From contig NZ_CP074372.1 of the NCBI RefSeq assembly GCF_018362995.1, positions 1,984,001 through 2,048,000 on the forward strand: 64,000 nt of DNA. Reading direction: 5' to 3'. The notes below the pieces were generated by a model that saw nothing but the letters and a program-made list of their open reading frames with translations, ran no database searches and had not been told where the DNA came from. Shown piece by piece: positions 1-8,131 of this stretch. Each line of letters opens with the position of its first letter. Within the stretch, counting starts at the first letter, position 1. The position numbers and the translations under genes are program-made. Source of the stretch: Chryseobacterium indologenes (GTDB taxonomy: Bacteria; Bacteroidota; Bacteroidia; Flavobacteriales; Weeksellaceae).

Positions 1-194
1 GAATCCTGTACATCCTGCACATCTGAAAAACTATACATTTCAGGCTGGGTCTGCTGATCGGATTTCTGCTGAAGGAGATTAATTTTTGAAAGAATATCAG
101 AGTATGGTTGAGTTTTCCCTTTATGTGCAAAAAGACCTGCACACAACGCTGAGAAAAATAAGACAAAAGAGAAAAATAGGACTCTTTTTTTCAT
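1..194 (-). CDS. Exported protein, N-terminal fragment (cut by window edge)
   Basis: Only the first 64 codons lie in the window; the reading frame is open to base 1. The protein begins with an ATG and a lysine/arginine pair followed by about 20 hydrophobic residues ending near an Ala-Gly-Leu-Phe-Ala stretch, which looks like a Sec signal peptide. After it comes a hydrophilic, glutamine- and serine-rich region (QQKSDQQTQPE). No domain can be named from this fragment. The gene points away from pruA, so the 400-base gap to the right is a divergent promoter region. Confidence 0.6.
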   Translation of the reverse strand, partial: MKKRVLFFSFVLFFSALCAGLFAHKGKTQPYSDILSKINLLQQKSDQQTQPEMYSFSDVQDVQD

Positions 195-601
195 ACCTGT
201 TAATAATGGTGTAAAATTAGAACAATCCTAAAACCCCGGCTATCAAAAAAATTATTTAAAATGTTCAAAATCGCAACAAATACAATTTTATGTAATTTTA
301 ACATTTCATGATAAATCCCTTATTCATAATACTTAAGCATTACTTTTGAACTATGACAAATATTTTATTGTCCTTATTCCTGTAATTATGAATATCTGCC
401 TCATCTTTTTCTTCTATTTAAAATATCGGATAAATACATCTGTTATTCTTAATACAACATGTTAAAAAACCTTTATTCATTAATGATTGCTTAACAATAA
501 GCTTTATTTCATAAAAACAGACGGTATTTTTTTCTTTCCTTATAATTATCGTAAATTTGTATACACATCTTATTTAATTTAATAAAATAATAAAACGTAA
601 T
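195..601. other. Divergent intergenic region upstream of pruA
   Basis: This 407-base, very AT-rich stretch holds no open frame of note. It separates the truncated leftward gene from pruA and must contain both promoters. Only the pruA -7 box at 552-559 is recognisable. Confidence 0.6.
552..559 (+). promoter_or_regulatory. pruA promoter, -7 box
   Basis: TAAATTTG matches the Bacteroidota -7 consensus TAnnTTTG and lies 42 bases before the pruA start. No convincing TTG is seen about 20 bases upstream, so recognition may need a regulator. Confidence 0.5.
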
Positions 602-2227
602 ATGTCAAAAGCAATTTCGCAAGTACCATTAGCGGTAAATGAGCCCGTAAATTCTTATGAGCCGGGGTCTCCGGAGGTTAAAAGCCTTATCGACACTTAT
701 AAAAAAATGTGGGCAGAGAAGGTAGAAATCCCAATGATCATCAATGGAAAAGAAGTGAAAACTGATACAAAAGTACAGCTTCAGTCTCCACAGGATCATG
801 CTCATGACTTCGGATTTTACTACCAGGGTGGTATGCAGCATGTGGATGACGCTATCAACGCGGCATTGGCAGCTAAACAGGAATGGAATGAACTAGGCTG
901 GGAACAGCGTGCAGCAATTTTCTTAAAGGCAGCTGATCTTTTGGCTGGTCCTTACAGAGATGTAATTAATGCTGCTACAATGATTGGACAGTCTAAAAAT
1001 GTACACCAGGCTGAAATTGATGCAGCTTGTGAGTTCATCGACTTCTTAAGATTCAATGTAGAGTTCATGACAGAAATGTATGCTGAGCAGCCGGTTTCTG
1101 ACAATGGAATCTGGAACCGTGTTGAGTACAGACCATTAGAAGGATTCTGTTTTGCAGTAACTCCGTTCAACTTTACAGCGATTTCCGGAAACCTTCCTAC
1201 TTGTATGGCAATGCTAGGAAACGTTGTCGTTTGGAAGCCTTCTGACAAGCAGGTATATTCTGCAAAAGTAATCATGGATGTATTGACAGAAGCGGGTCTT
1301 CCTGCAGGGGTAATCAACATGATCTTTACAGATGGTAAAGAAACTGCTGAAAAAGTATTGGCTCACCGTGATTTTGCGGGTCTTCACTTCACAGGTTCTA
1401 CAAAAGTATTCCAGGGAATGTGGAAAATGATTGGTGACAATATCCACAACTATAGAACATATCCAAGAATTGTTGGAGAAACAGGTGGTAAAGACTTTGT
1501 AATTGCTCACCCATCTGCTAACGTAGAAGCTGTAGCTACTGCATTGGTAAGAGGTGCTTTTGAATATCAGGGACAAAAATGTTCTGCTGCTTCAAGAGCT
1601 TATGTACCTAAATCTCTTTGGGCTGACGTGAAAAAAGTAATGGAAACTCAGATGAACTCTATCAAAGTAGGTTCTCCGGAAGATACTTCTAACTTCGTAA
1701 ACGCTGTAATTGACAAAAATTCTTTCGAGAAATGTAAAGGATATATTGACAGAGCTAATGCTTCAGGTGAAGCTACTGTTGCTATAGGTGGAAAATATGA
1801 CGATTCTAAAGGATGGTTCGTACACCCAACAGTAATTGAAACCACAAATCCTCACTACGAAAGTATGGTAGAAGAGATCTTTGGCCCAATCTTGTCAATC
1901 TACGTATATGAAGATCAGAACTGGAAAGAAACTCTAAAACTGGTAGATTCTACTTCTCCTTATTCATTAACAGGTTCTGTATTCTCACAAGACCGTTATG
2001 CTATCAATGAAGCTTATAAAGCTTTGGAGAATGCTTCAGGTAACTTCTATATCAACGATAAGCCAACAGGTGCCGTAGTAGGACAACAGCCTTTCGGTGG
2101 TGGTAGAGCTTCAGGAACAAATGATAAAGCAGGTTCTAAAATGAATCTTCTAAGATGGGTTTCTGTAAGAAGCGTAAAAGAAACTTTTGTTTCTCCAAAA
2201 AATTACAAATATCCATATCTAGGGTAA
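602..2227 (+). CDS. pruA: L-glutamate gamma-semialdehyde dehydrogenase (P5C dehydrogenase)
   Basis: Second step of proline catabolism: oxidises glutamate semialdehyde (from pyrroline-5-carboxylate) to glutamate with NAD+, in the cytoplasm. The 541 residues form one aldehyde dehydrogenase domain. The catalytic Cys is about residue 327 in GQKCSAASR, the general-base Glu about 293 in GETGGKDF, and the N-terminal cofactor region includes TPFNFTAIS. Length fits the monofunctional long P5C dehydrogenases of Bacteroidota rather than the bifunctional PutA. The proline dehydrogenase gene is not adjacent. A hairpin and T-run follow at 2263-2293. Codon usage and composition match the neighbours. Confidence 0.95.
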   Translation: MSKAISQVPLAVNEPVNSYEPGSPEVKSLIDTYKKMWAEKVEIPMIINGKEVKTDTKVQLQSPQDHAHDFGFYYQGGMQHVDDAINAALAAKQEWNELGWEQRAAIFLKAADLLAGPYRDVINAATMIGQSKNVHQAEIDAACEFIDFLRFNVEFMTEMYAEQPVSDNGIWNRVEYRPLEGFCFAVTPFNFTAISGNLPTCMAMLGNVVVWKPSDKQVYSAKVIMDVLTEAGLPAGVINMIFTDGKETAEKVLAHRDFAGLHFTGSTKVFQGMWKMIGDNIHNYRTYPRIVGETGGKDFVIAHPSANVEAVATALVRGAFEYQGQKCSAASRAYVPKSLWADVKKVMETQMNSIKVGSPEDTSNFVNAVIDKNSFEKCKGYIDRANASGEATVAIGGKYDDSKGWFVHPTVIETTNPHYESMVEEIFGPILSIYVYEDQNWKETLKLVDSTSPYSLTGSVFSQDRYAINEAYKALENASGNFYINDKPTGAVVGQQPFGGGRASGTNDKAGSKMNLLRWVSVRSVKETFVSPKNYKYPYLG

Positions 2228-2262
2228 TAAAACGATAAATGATCATTGATAAATGATTAAAC

Positions 2263-2293
2263 AGCCTCGGAATTTCGGTTTCGGGGCTTTTTT
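2263..2293 (+). terminator. pruA terminator
   Basis: An AGCCTCGGAA / TTTCGGGGCT stem (with G-U pairs) is followed by a run of T. Confidence 0.7.
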
Positions 2294-2334
2294 GTGGTGA
2301 GAGACGGGGTGCGAGGATTCAGAGTTCAACGTTC

Positions 2335-2369
2335 AAGGTTTAAGGTTTAAGGTTTAAGGTTTAAGGTTT
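2335..2369. repeat. Heptamer tandem repeat AAGGTTT x5
   Basis: Five perfect head-to-tail copies of AAGGTTT, preceded by the related GTTCAAGGTT. It lies in the gap between pruA and a small lipoprotein gene, 234 bases upstream of the latter, so a direct promoter role is not evident. Confidence 0.9.
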
Positions 2370-2602
2370 AAAGTTACTAGTATCTATAAATACACTTTTA
2401 CTCCTTCAATACTCAATATTCTCCCCCAAACTCTCTAACCCTCCTACTCTCACATACTGTAACTTCTAATCCCTACAATCCGTTACCTGCTACCCGTTAC
2501 CTAACATCTTTTAACAAACTTTACCTATATTTTACGATTTCCCCTACCCTCTTAGGAATAATTGTTGATTTTCAATACGTATACACCCCAAAATAAAATA
2601 GT

Positions 2603-2824
2603 ATGAAAAAGTTATTGCTAACAGCCGTCGGAATAGGAATATTTGCAGTGAGCTGTGGAACCAAAGAATCGACAATGTCATCAAGCAGCCGTGATTCAGC
2701 GACAGTAGATAATGCACAAAAAAGCATACCGCCTACCACAACTGATACAACGACTACAAAAATGACAAATCCTGACAGTATCAAGATCAAAAAGGATTCT
2801 GCGGTGATGTCTCCTGTCAAATAG
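2603..2824 (+). CDS. Small Ser/Thr-rich lipoprotein
   Basis: 73 residues. A short signal peptide ends in the lipobox-like FAVSC, so Cys18 is the predicted lipid anchor. The mature 55 residues are low complexity, rich in Ser, Thr, Asp and Lys, and end in a PDSIKIKKDS segment. No domain is recognised. The next gene (3152) encodes a similar tiny lipoprotein with a PDSTKVK ending, so the two may be diverged paralogues. A clear terminator follows at 2853-2886, making this a single-gene transcript. Likely sits in the periplasmic leaflet or outer membrane; function unknown. Confidence 0.75.
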   Translation: MKKLLLTAVGIGIFAVSCGTKESTMSSSSRDSATVDNAQKSIPPTTTDTTTTKMTNPDSIKIKKDSAVMSPVK

Positions 2825-2852
2825 TATTGATACACGTTCAATTTAAAATGGA

Positions 2853-2886
2853 AAATCTGCAGATGAAAGCGCTGCAGATTTTTTTA
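2853..2886 (+). terminator. Terminator of small lipoprotein gene
   Basis: AATCTGCAG / CTGCAGATT perfect stem followed by six T. Confidence 0.85.
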
Positions 2887-2948
2887 TTGAATAACCGGAA
2901 ATGTTGGGTTTATCATGAAGTTTTAGCCTTAAAAGACTATTATTTAGG

Positions 2949-3016
2949 TTTTGGCTAAAGCCAATGGATGTAAGATTTATGGTTAGCTGGGTTAAAACCC
3001 AGCCCTATTGAATTTT
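2949..3016. repeat. Dispersed palindromic repeat, locus 1
   Basis: Two hairpins: TTTTGGCTAAAGCCAAT, then CTGGGTTAAAACCCAG followed by CCTATTGAATT. The same module types recur at about 15680, 44796, 54541 and 59801. Confidence 0.8.
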
Positions 3017-3025
3017 AATGACAAG

Positions 3026-3116
3026 ATCTTTTATCTTTTATCTTTTATCTTTTATCTTTTATCTTTTATCTTTTATCTTTTATCTTTTATCTTTTATCTT
3101 TTATCTTTTATCTTTA
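3026..3116. repeat. Heptamer tandem repeat ATCTTTT x12 and a partial copy
   Basis: Twelve perfect copies (3026-3109) plus a degenerate thirteenth. The tract ends inside the -7 box of the next gene. A tract of this kind can change length by slipped-strand mispairing. Confidence 0.95.
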
Positions 3117-3122
3117 TATTTG
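3115..3122 (+). promoter_or_regulatory. Promoter -7 box fused to heptamer tract
   Basis: TATATTTG fits TAnnTTTG exactly and lies 30 bases before the lipoprotein start at 3152. The region where a -33 element should sit is entirely ATCTTTT repeat. Confidence 0.6.
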
Positions 3123-3151
3123 ATTAATACCAAACATTAAAATATACCCCT

Positions 3152-3361
3152 ATGAAAAAATTCTGGATAGGAGCAGTTCTTGGACTTCTTTTCCTTGGAA
3201 GTTGTGCTCAGAATAAAGAAAAAAGAGAGGAATACAAAGACGCCCACAATAAGGATTCTTTAAGAAACAGAATGGGAGACTCTGCTGTAGCCAATTCGAT
3301 ACCCGCTCCGGCAGCTGCCGATACTTCAAAAACAAAACCCGACAGTACAAAGGTTAAATAA
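3152..3361 (+). CDS. Small lipoprotein downstream of a heptamer tract
   Basis: 69 residues. The signal peptide ends in FLGSC, giving Cys18 as lipidation site. The mature part is charged (KEKREEYKD) and then Ala/Pro/Ser/Asp rich, ending in PDSTKVK. No domain is recognised. Size, lipobox position and tail resemble the lipoprotein encoded at 2603. It is transcribed alone: a promoter overlaps the heptamer repeat upstream, and a hairpin follows at 3368-3391. Function unknown; expression may vary with repeat number (inference). Confidence 0.75.
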   Translation: MKKFWIGAVLGLLFLGSCAQNKEKREEYKDAHNKDSLRNRMGDSAVANSIPAPAAADTSKTKPDSTKVK

Positions 3362-3760
3362 AATCACAAATCCACAGACTTCTGTGGATTTGCACTTAAA
3401 AAAACTTGACTGAAAAAAAACCGGGCAATCAACCCCGATTATGAGTTATGGTTTATATTCTGAACAGAATACTTCCTTTGAAAATAAAATGGGAATTGTG
3501 ATGTCTCAATAATGAAATATACACTTGTTCTATATAGTAATTTTCATGGCTTAGTTTTCAGCCGGGGATGATGATCTTACGATGTATCTTAATTTCAGAA
3601 AAAGATATTTCTTCAAAAATTAAAAGAGATAAGCTGTAGTATAATGGTGTTCATGTCCCTCGAACTAGCGCAAAGATAGGATAGCAAAGCGTTTCTGTAA
3701 AATAATAGGTTGTTCATTTTCGCGAAAATGGCAAGATAGAATTTAAAAATCTCCCTCTTT
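3362..3760. other. Intergenic region between convergent genes
   Basis: 399 bases without a supported gene. A hairpin lies at 3368-3391 just after the lipoprotein stop. The rest is AT-rich and shows no RNA gene, repeat or promoter I can defend. Confidence 0.5.
3368..3391 (+). terminator. Hairpin after small lipoprotein gene
   Basis: Perfect 11-bp stem AAATCCACAGA / TCTGTGGATTT with a two-base loop, six bases after the stop. The T-run is weak, so termination is likely but not certain. Confidence 0.6.
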
Positions 3761-5389
3761 TTAATCATTTTCAGGAAAATGGATATTTTTATCTGATTGA
3801 TTTTCAGCATCAAGATATTTGATATAGGCCGATGGAGAATAATCTGTGACTGCTTTGAAAACTGCAGCAAATTTACTGTGCGAAGAGAAGCCGCACTCAT
3901 CCGCAAGGATGCTTATTTTATATTGTCTGTACTTCTCATCATTGATCAGTTTATCCACAATATATTTGATTCTCAAACGGTTAATGTACGATTTAAAATC
4001 AGCACTCTTATGCTGATTGATTACATAAGACAGATACTTTGTATTGGTATTCAATTCACCTGCAAGGAAAGAAAGAGACATCCCTTTATTGTTATAGAGA
4101 TCACCTTTCTCAAAATCTTCAAGAAGTTCAAGCAGCTTTGATTCCGTTTCGGAAGTCATCAGAGAATCATTTCGTCTTCGGTCTGTCTCAGAATCTTTTT
4201 CATCAATTTCTTCCACAGATATATTGGAAAATTCAGAATCATGAGGTTGTTTTAAAGGATGATTGCTCCTGCTGCTGATCATATTCAACTGGGCTCTTAT
4301 GATATTTCTGAACTTTGAACGTTGTTTTTTCTGCTTTGTTCTGAAGAAAACAAGTAACCCAATCAGTAAAGTAAACAGGACAATAATGGTAGCATTTTTC
4401 ACCAGATTCATATGTCCGTTCTTTTTGCTGGTCTTCCCTTTTGGAATCTCTTCTTCTTTCATTGTGAAGCTTTGATTGCGGGCTTCAATGCTATCATAGG
4501 CACGTACATATTTTACAGCATATAAAGAGGCTTTAAAATTATCCCCGGTCCCTTCGTAATAATCATTGATATTAGAGTATACTGCTTTTTTCAGCTTAAG
4601 ACTTCGGGAAGTATCTGCTATTTTTTCTGCTTTTTTCAGGTATAGTTCGGCATCTTTCCAGTTTTTCTGCTTCAGGCGAATTCCTCCCAGACCATTATAA
4701 ACCAATCCAAGTGTACAGCTCCTGACCTTAAGCAGGCTTTCAGCTTTTCTGTAATAATTTTCTGAAACCGGATAGTCATTAAGTTTGAAATAAACATCAC
4801 CCAGCAGCTGATAAGAGGCAGCAGCTGTTCTGTTTTCGTTACGGCTGTTTATTCTTTCAAAATATTTCAGGGAAGATTCTATGAATCGTATGGCATTGGA
4901 ATAATTACCCAGCTCCATTTCATAGAAAGCCATTTCCTGATTCAGAAGCCCTGCCGCTTCATTGCTTTTTTGAAAATCAGTGATCCTGCCAGAAGCTTCC
5001 AGCCCTTTTATAATGTATTTTTTAGATCTTTCGTATAACCCTACCTGTCTATATTGTCTGGCAAGTAATCTGGTGACAACAGCCATCCGTTCAGGGTCGT
5101 TAATCTGATTGATCACCGAATATGCATTTTCACTATAACAAATAGCTTTTTTAAGCTCACCGGCATGATGATAAAGTTCTGAAGAAAGGATAAGACATTG
5201 TATTTTCTCTGAAGGCTTCTGTGCCAACATATAAAGAGAATCTGCTGTCTTGATCGCCTTTGGTAAATCCTTATGCGCCGTAACAGAAGAGGTTCTTTCA
5301 CAGATAAGGTCAAAGCTGTTTTTTTTCTGAGCGAATATGGGGACTGCTGTTGCCAGCAAAAACAAAAATTTCAGGAGATTCTTAGACAT
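3761..5389 (-). CDS. Membrane-anchored TPR / AraC-family regulator
   Basis: 542 residues from the ATG at 5389, chosen because it opens a clean signal peptide (MSKNLLKFLFLLATAVPIFA); the longer frame adds 17 residues before it. Layout: periplasmic TPR-type helical repeats (about 30-310), one transmembrane helix (about 333-351, NATIIVLFTLLIGLLVFF), an acidic linker, then a C-terminal AraC/XylS double helix-turn-helix (about 430-535, with LADECGFSSHSKFAAVFK). This is the Bacteroidota architecture in which an outside signal reaches a DNA-binding domain without a kinase. It is monocistronic and its targets are unknown; nothing nearby has an obvious regulatory link. Confidence 0.85.
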   Translation of the reverse strand: MSKNLLKFLFLLATAVPIFAQKKNSFDLICERTSSVTAHKDLPKAIKTADSLYMLAQKPSEKIQCLILSSELYHHAGELKKAICYSENAYSVINQINDPERMAVVTRLLARQYRQVGLYERSKKYIIKGLEASGRITDFQKSNEAAGLLNQEMAFYEMELGNYSNAIRFIESSLKYFERINSRNENRTAAASYQLLGDVYFKLNDYPVSENYYRKAESLLKVRSCTLGLVYNGLGGIRLKQKNWKDAELYLKKAEKIADTSRSLKLKKAVYSNINDYYEGTGDNFKASLYAVKYVRAYDSIEARNQSFTMKEEEIPKGKTSKKNGHMNLVKNATIIVLFTLLIGLLVFFRTKQKKQRSKFRNIIRAQLNMISSRSNHPLKQPHDSEFSNISVEEIDEKDSETDRRRNDSLMTSETESKLLELLEDFEKGDLYNNKGMSLSFLAGELNTNTKYLSYVINQHKSADFKSYINRLRIKYIVDKLINDEKYRQYKISILADECGFSSHSKFAAVFKAVTDYSPSAYIKYLDAENQSDKNIHFPEND

Positions 5390-5689
5390 ACAAAAACAAA
5401 TTATTATTTTTATTTTATAATAATTCATCATTATTTTCACGGGTGTCTTTTTGTTTTTTACAAAACTAGTGATATTTTATTTTTTATTAAAATATTATAT
5501 TGAAATTTAATCATTTAACTTAAAACAGTGTTTTACATTAATTTTAATAATTAGACCCAAATAATAAATGATTTTCCTTCATATAAACCGATGTATGTTT
5601 TAAAACTAAAGTTCCTTTATAATTATTTTCAATGTGAACGGCTCATGTGTCATCATATTTATTACATTTGCAGGGAATAAAAAGTTTTT
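5390..5689. other. Divergent intergenic region
   Basis: 300 AT-rich bases between the AraC-type regulator (leftward) and the thioredoxin-like gene (rightward). It holds the latter's -7 box at 5663-5670; nothing else is recognised. Confidence 0.5.
5663..5670 (+). promoter_or_regulatory. Promoter -7 box of thioredoxin-TPR gene
   Basis: TACATTTG matches TAnnTTTG, 20 bases before the ATG. Confidence 0.55.
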
Positions 5690-6850
5690 ATGAAAAAAAT
5701 AGCAATACTTTCCTCAATCTTTATAGGAGTTCTTGCATGGGCACAGGGAATTAAATTTGAAGACAGCAATTTTGCCTCTATCCTTGCCAAAGCAAAAAAA
5801 GAAAACAAACTGGTCTTTATAGATGCATATGCTTCATGGTGTGGACCTTGTAAACTAATGGTAAAAAATATCTTCCCGCTTCAGTCTGTGGGTGACTACT
5901 ATAATTCTCACTTCATCAATGCTAAAATTGATATGGAAAAGGGTGAAGGAATTGAGTTGGCTAAAAAATATAATGTAAAAGCATTCCCTACTTATCTGTT
6001 TATTGACGGAAACGGTGAAGCGGTACACAGAACTTTAGGCTATGTTGAAGAGAAAGACTTTATCCAGTTTGCCAAAGATGCTGAAGATCCGAACAAAAGA
6101 TTAACTTCTTTGAAGCAGCAGTTTGAGAAAGGAGAAAAAGACCCTGAGTTCTTAAAGAATCTTGCAGGGCTTACCATTTATAACGATGCTGAGTTTGCCG
6201 GTAAAGTACTTAACCGTTATTTCCAGCAGAAACCAACTTTGGATCAGGAAGATGTTCAAATGCTTCTTTCAGGGGTTCAAACTATAGACAGCCCTTTGTA
6301 CAAGATTTTTCAGGATAAAAAAGCAGATATCGTTAAATTCTTTCCGGAAGATAAGTATGAAAAGTTTGACAAAAACATCAAGCTGAATACCATCTCCAAA
6401 AAAGCATATAACGCAGAGACCAAAAAATGGGACGATAACTATTTCATGTCTGAAACTCAGAAATTTTTAAGCAAAGAGGAAGCTGACAAGATTTTAAAAA
6501 GAATGAAAGCCAACAGAGCTTTAAAGAATAAGGATATTCCTGAGTATGAAAAACTGATCCTTGATTTGTACAAGGACTATTCTGCAGCAGGTTCTGAAGA
6601 GCTGAATTCTCTTGCATGGAACTTCTTTGAAAATGTAAGCAATAAGACTTCTCTGGAAAAAGCAATTGCGTGGGCACAGGAATCTGTAAAGAAAGACCAG
6701 AATTTTGCCAATACCGATACTTTAGCGAATCTTTACAATAAGGTTGGCGATAAGAAAAATGCAAAAACATGGGCTGAAAAGTCTATTGAACTGGCAAAAA
6801 GCACAGGACAGGATTCTACTGACACTGAAAAATTATTGAAAAGCCTTTAA
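5690..6850 (+). CDS. Exported thioredoxin-fold protein with C-terminal helical repeats
   Basis: 386 residues. A signal peptide (to about residue 19, ending AWAQ) is followed by a thioredoxin domain with the redox motif WCGPCK (Cys51/Cys54) and the cis-proline region AFPTYLFIDG. The remaining 230 residues are helical with TPR-like segments near the end (NTDTLANLYNKVGDKKNAKTWAEKS). It is probably a periplasmic thiol oxidoreductase or disulphide reductase working on exported proteins; the helical part could bind the substrate. It stands alone between a divergent regulator and a strong terminator (6869-6905). Substrate unknown. Confidence 0.85.
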   Translation: MKKIAILSSIFIGVLAWAQGIKFEDSNFASILAKAKKENKLVFIDAYASWCGPCKLMVKNIFPLQSVGDYYNSHFINAKIDMEKGEGIELAKKYNVKAFPTYLFIDGNGEAVHRTLGYVEEKDFIQFAKDAEDPNKRLTSLKQQFEKGEKDPEFLKNLAGLTIYNDAEFAGKVLNRYFQQKPTLDQEDVQMLLSGVQTIDSPLYKIFQDKKADIVKFFPEDKYEKFDKNIKLNTISKKAYNAETKKWDDNYFMSETQKFLSKEEADKILKRMKANRALKNKDIPEYEKLILDLYKDYSAAGSEELNSLAWNFFENVSNKTSLEKAIAWAQESVKKDQNFANTDTLANLYNKVGDKKNAKTWAEKSIELAKSTGQDSTDTEKLLKSL

Positions 6851-6868
6851 TTAGGAATACCATAAAAT

Positions 6869-6905
6869 AAAGACCGCAGAACTGAAGTTCTGCGGTCTTT
6901 TTTAT
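6869..6905 (+). terminator. Strong terminator of thioredoxin-TPR gene
   Basis: AAAGACCGCAGAACT pairs perfectly with AGTTCTGCGGTCTTT and is followed by T. Confidence 0.9.
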
Positions 6906-6930
6906 GTTGTTTAATGAGTAGATGCTGACA

Positions 6931-6990
6931 ACCACCCCGTCAAAAATTCTTTGAATTTTCGCCACCCCTCCAAAGGATGGGAATTTTCAC
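6931..6990. repeat. 60-bp dispersed element, copy 1
   Basis: 57 of 60 bases match the element at 60921-60980. It contains two small palindromes: AAAATTC / GAATTTT, and a C-rich/G-rich pair around the centre of its right half. It lies downstream of fabH. Confidence 0.85.
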
Positions 6991-7035
6991 GTCTCCAGTT
7001 GTGATATAGTGAAAATAAGCAATTATTGTCTTCTC

Positions 7036-8058
7036 TTAGTATTCAAACAGAACACTTCCCCATGTAAATCCGCTTCCGAAAGCTGAAAGAAGGACCAAAT
7101 CTCCTCTTTTGATTTTCCCTTGTTCAATCGCTTCACTTAAAGCAATAGGAATAGAAGCAGCGGTTGTGTTTCCGTATTTCTGAATATTGTTAAATACTTT
7201 TTCGTTCGGTAAACCAAATTTTTCCTGTACAAACTGAGCAATTCTAAGGTTCGCCTGGTGTGGAATAAACATATCAAGATCTTGAACTGTTTTTCCTGCT
7301 TTGTTCAAAGCTTCCATCATTGTTTCAGGAAATCTTGTTACGGCATGTTTGAATACGAAGTTACCGTTCATGATTGGATATACTTCTTTATTGGTTACAT
7401 TTTCAGGCTCTTTTCTCATTCTGTCACTCCATCCGAATTTTGAACCCGGGAACTGAGTACAAAGTTCGTCTGCATATTTACCTTCAGAATGCATATTCAC
7501 AGCTAAAATATCTCCTGCATTTTCATCTTCGGTAGCTGAAAGTACCACTGCTCCTGCTCCATCTCCGAAAATAACAGAAACTCCTCTTCCTTCATCAGAA
7601 AAATCTAAGCCGAAAGAATGAACTTCAGCTCCTACCACAAGAATATTTTTGTAAGTGCCTGATTTAATAAATGCATTCGCAACACTCATAGAATATACAA
7701 ATCCGGAACATTGATTTCTCACGTCCAATGCTCCAATTGTATCACATCCAAGCATGTCCTGAAGCAATACTCCACTTCCAGGAAAATAGTAATCCGGAGA
7801 AAGGGTTGCAAAAACAATAAAATCAATATCTTTTGAGGTAAGACCAGCATTCTGAATAGCTTTTTCTGAGGCCTTAAATGCTAGATAAGCCGTAGTTTCC
7901 TGAGCGTCATTCCTGTTTTTTCTATGTCTTCGTTCCTTGATACCCGTTCTTTCTGTAATCCATTCATCATTAGTGGTCATCAGTTTTGCTAAATCATCAT
8001 TTGTAACAACGTTATCTGGAACATAAAATCCCACACCTTTTATTGTACTTTTAATCAT
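7036..8058 (-). CDS. fabH: 3-oxoacyl-ACP synthase III (KAS III)
   Basis: Starts fatty-acid synthesis by condensing acetyl-CoA with malonyl-ACP. 340 residues from the ATG at 8058 (MIKSTIKGVGFYVP). A longer frame starts with TTG at 8079, but that codon lies inside the promoter box (8077-8084), so it is rejected. Catalytic triad is visible: Cys117 in RNQCSGF, His267 in IPHQAN, Asn297 in YGNTTAASIP. Length is normal for FabH. It stands apart from other fab genes, and several Bacteroidota carry more than one FabH-like protein, so a role in branched or specialised acyl chains is possible. Confidence 0.9.
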   Translation of the reverse strand: MIKSTIKGVGFYVPDNVVTNDDLAKLMTTNDEWITERTGIKERRHRKNRNDAQETTAYLAFKASEKAIQNAGLTSKDIDFIVFATLSPDYYFPGSGVLLQDMLGCDTIGALDVRNQCSGFVYSMSVANAFIKSGTYKNILVVGAEVHSFGLDFSDEGRGVSVIFGDGAGAVVLSATEDENAGDILAVNMHSEGKYADELCTQFPGSKFGWSDRMRKEPENVTNKEVYPIMNGNFVFKHAVTRFPETMMEALNKAGKTVQDLDMFIPHQANLRIAQFVQEKFGLPNEKVFNNIQKYGNTTAASIPIALSEAIEQGKIKRGDLVLLSAFGSGFTWGSVLFEY

Positions 8059-8076
8059 ATAGTTTTTTAATTTTGG

Positions 8077-8084
8077 CAAAGATA
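8077..8084 (-). promoter_or_regulatory. fabH promoter, -7 box
   Basis: On the minus strand TATCTTTG fits TAnnTTTG, 18 bases upstream of the ATG at 8058. This sets the start codon. Confidence 0.6.
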
Positions 8085-8131
8085 AAACTTATTTAACACA
8101 TAGTTTTTCAAAATATTAGTATTTTTACTTT

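Larger units (their letters stand above)
2228..2602. other. Intergenic region with terminator and heptamer repeat
   Basis: 375 bases without a gene. It contains the pruA terminator (2263-2293), a five-copy AAGGTTT tandem repeat (2335-2369), and then a C/T-rich stretch up to the first small lipoprotein. No clear promoter box is seen before 2603. Confidence 0.6.
2825..3151. other. Intergenic region with terminator, palindromic repeat and heptamer tract
   Basis: 327 bases without a gene: terminator (2853-2886), a two-hairpin dispersed repeat (2949-3016), the ATCTTTT heptamer tract (3026-3116), and an overlapping promoter box (3115-3122) for the next lipoprotein. Confidence 0.7.

Noticed and set aside
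2335..2369. Telomere-like repeat
   Set aside because: Only five copies in an internal intergenic site of an ordinary bacterial chromosome; no replicon end or protelomerase.
3026..3116. CRISPR-like short repeat array
   Set aside because: Units are 7 bases, perfectly tandem, with no spacers and no cas genes nearby.
3600..3760. Possible tRNA-like stretch
   Set aside because: No cloverleaf, no GTTCRANNC T-loop and no CCA-end pattern.
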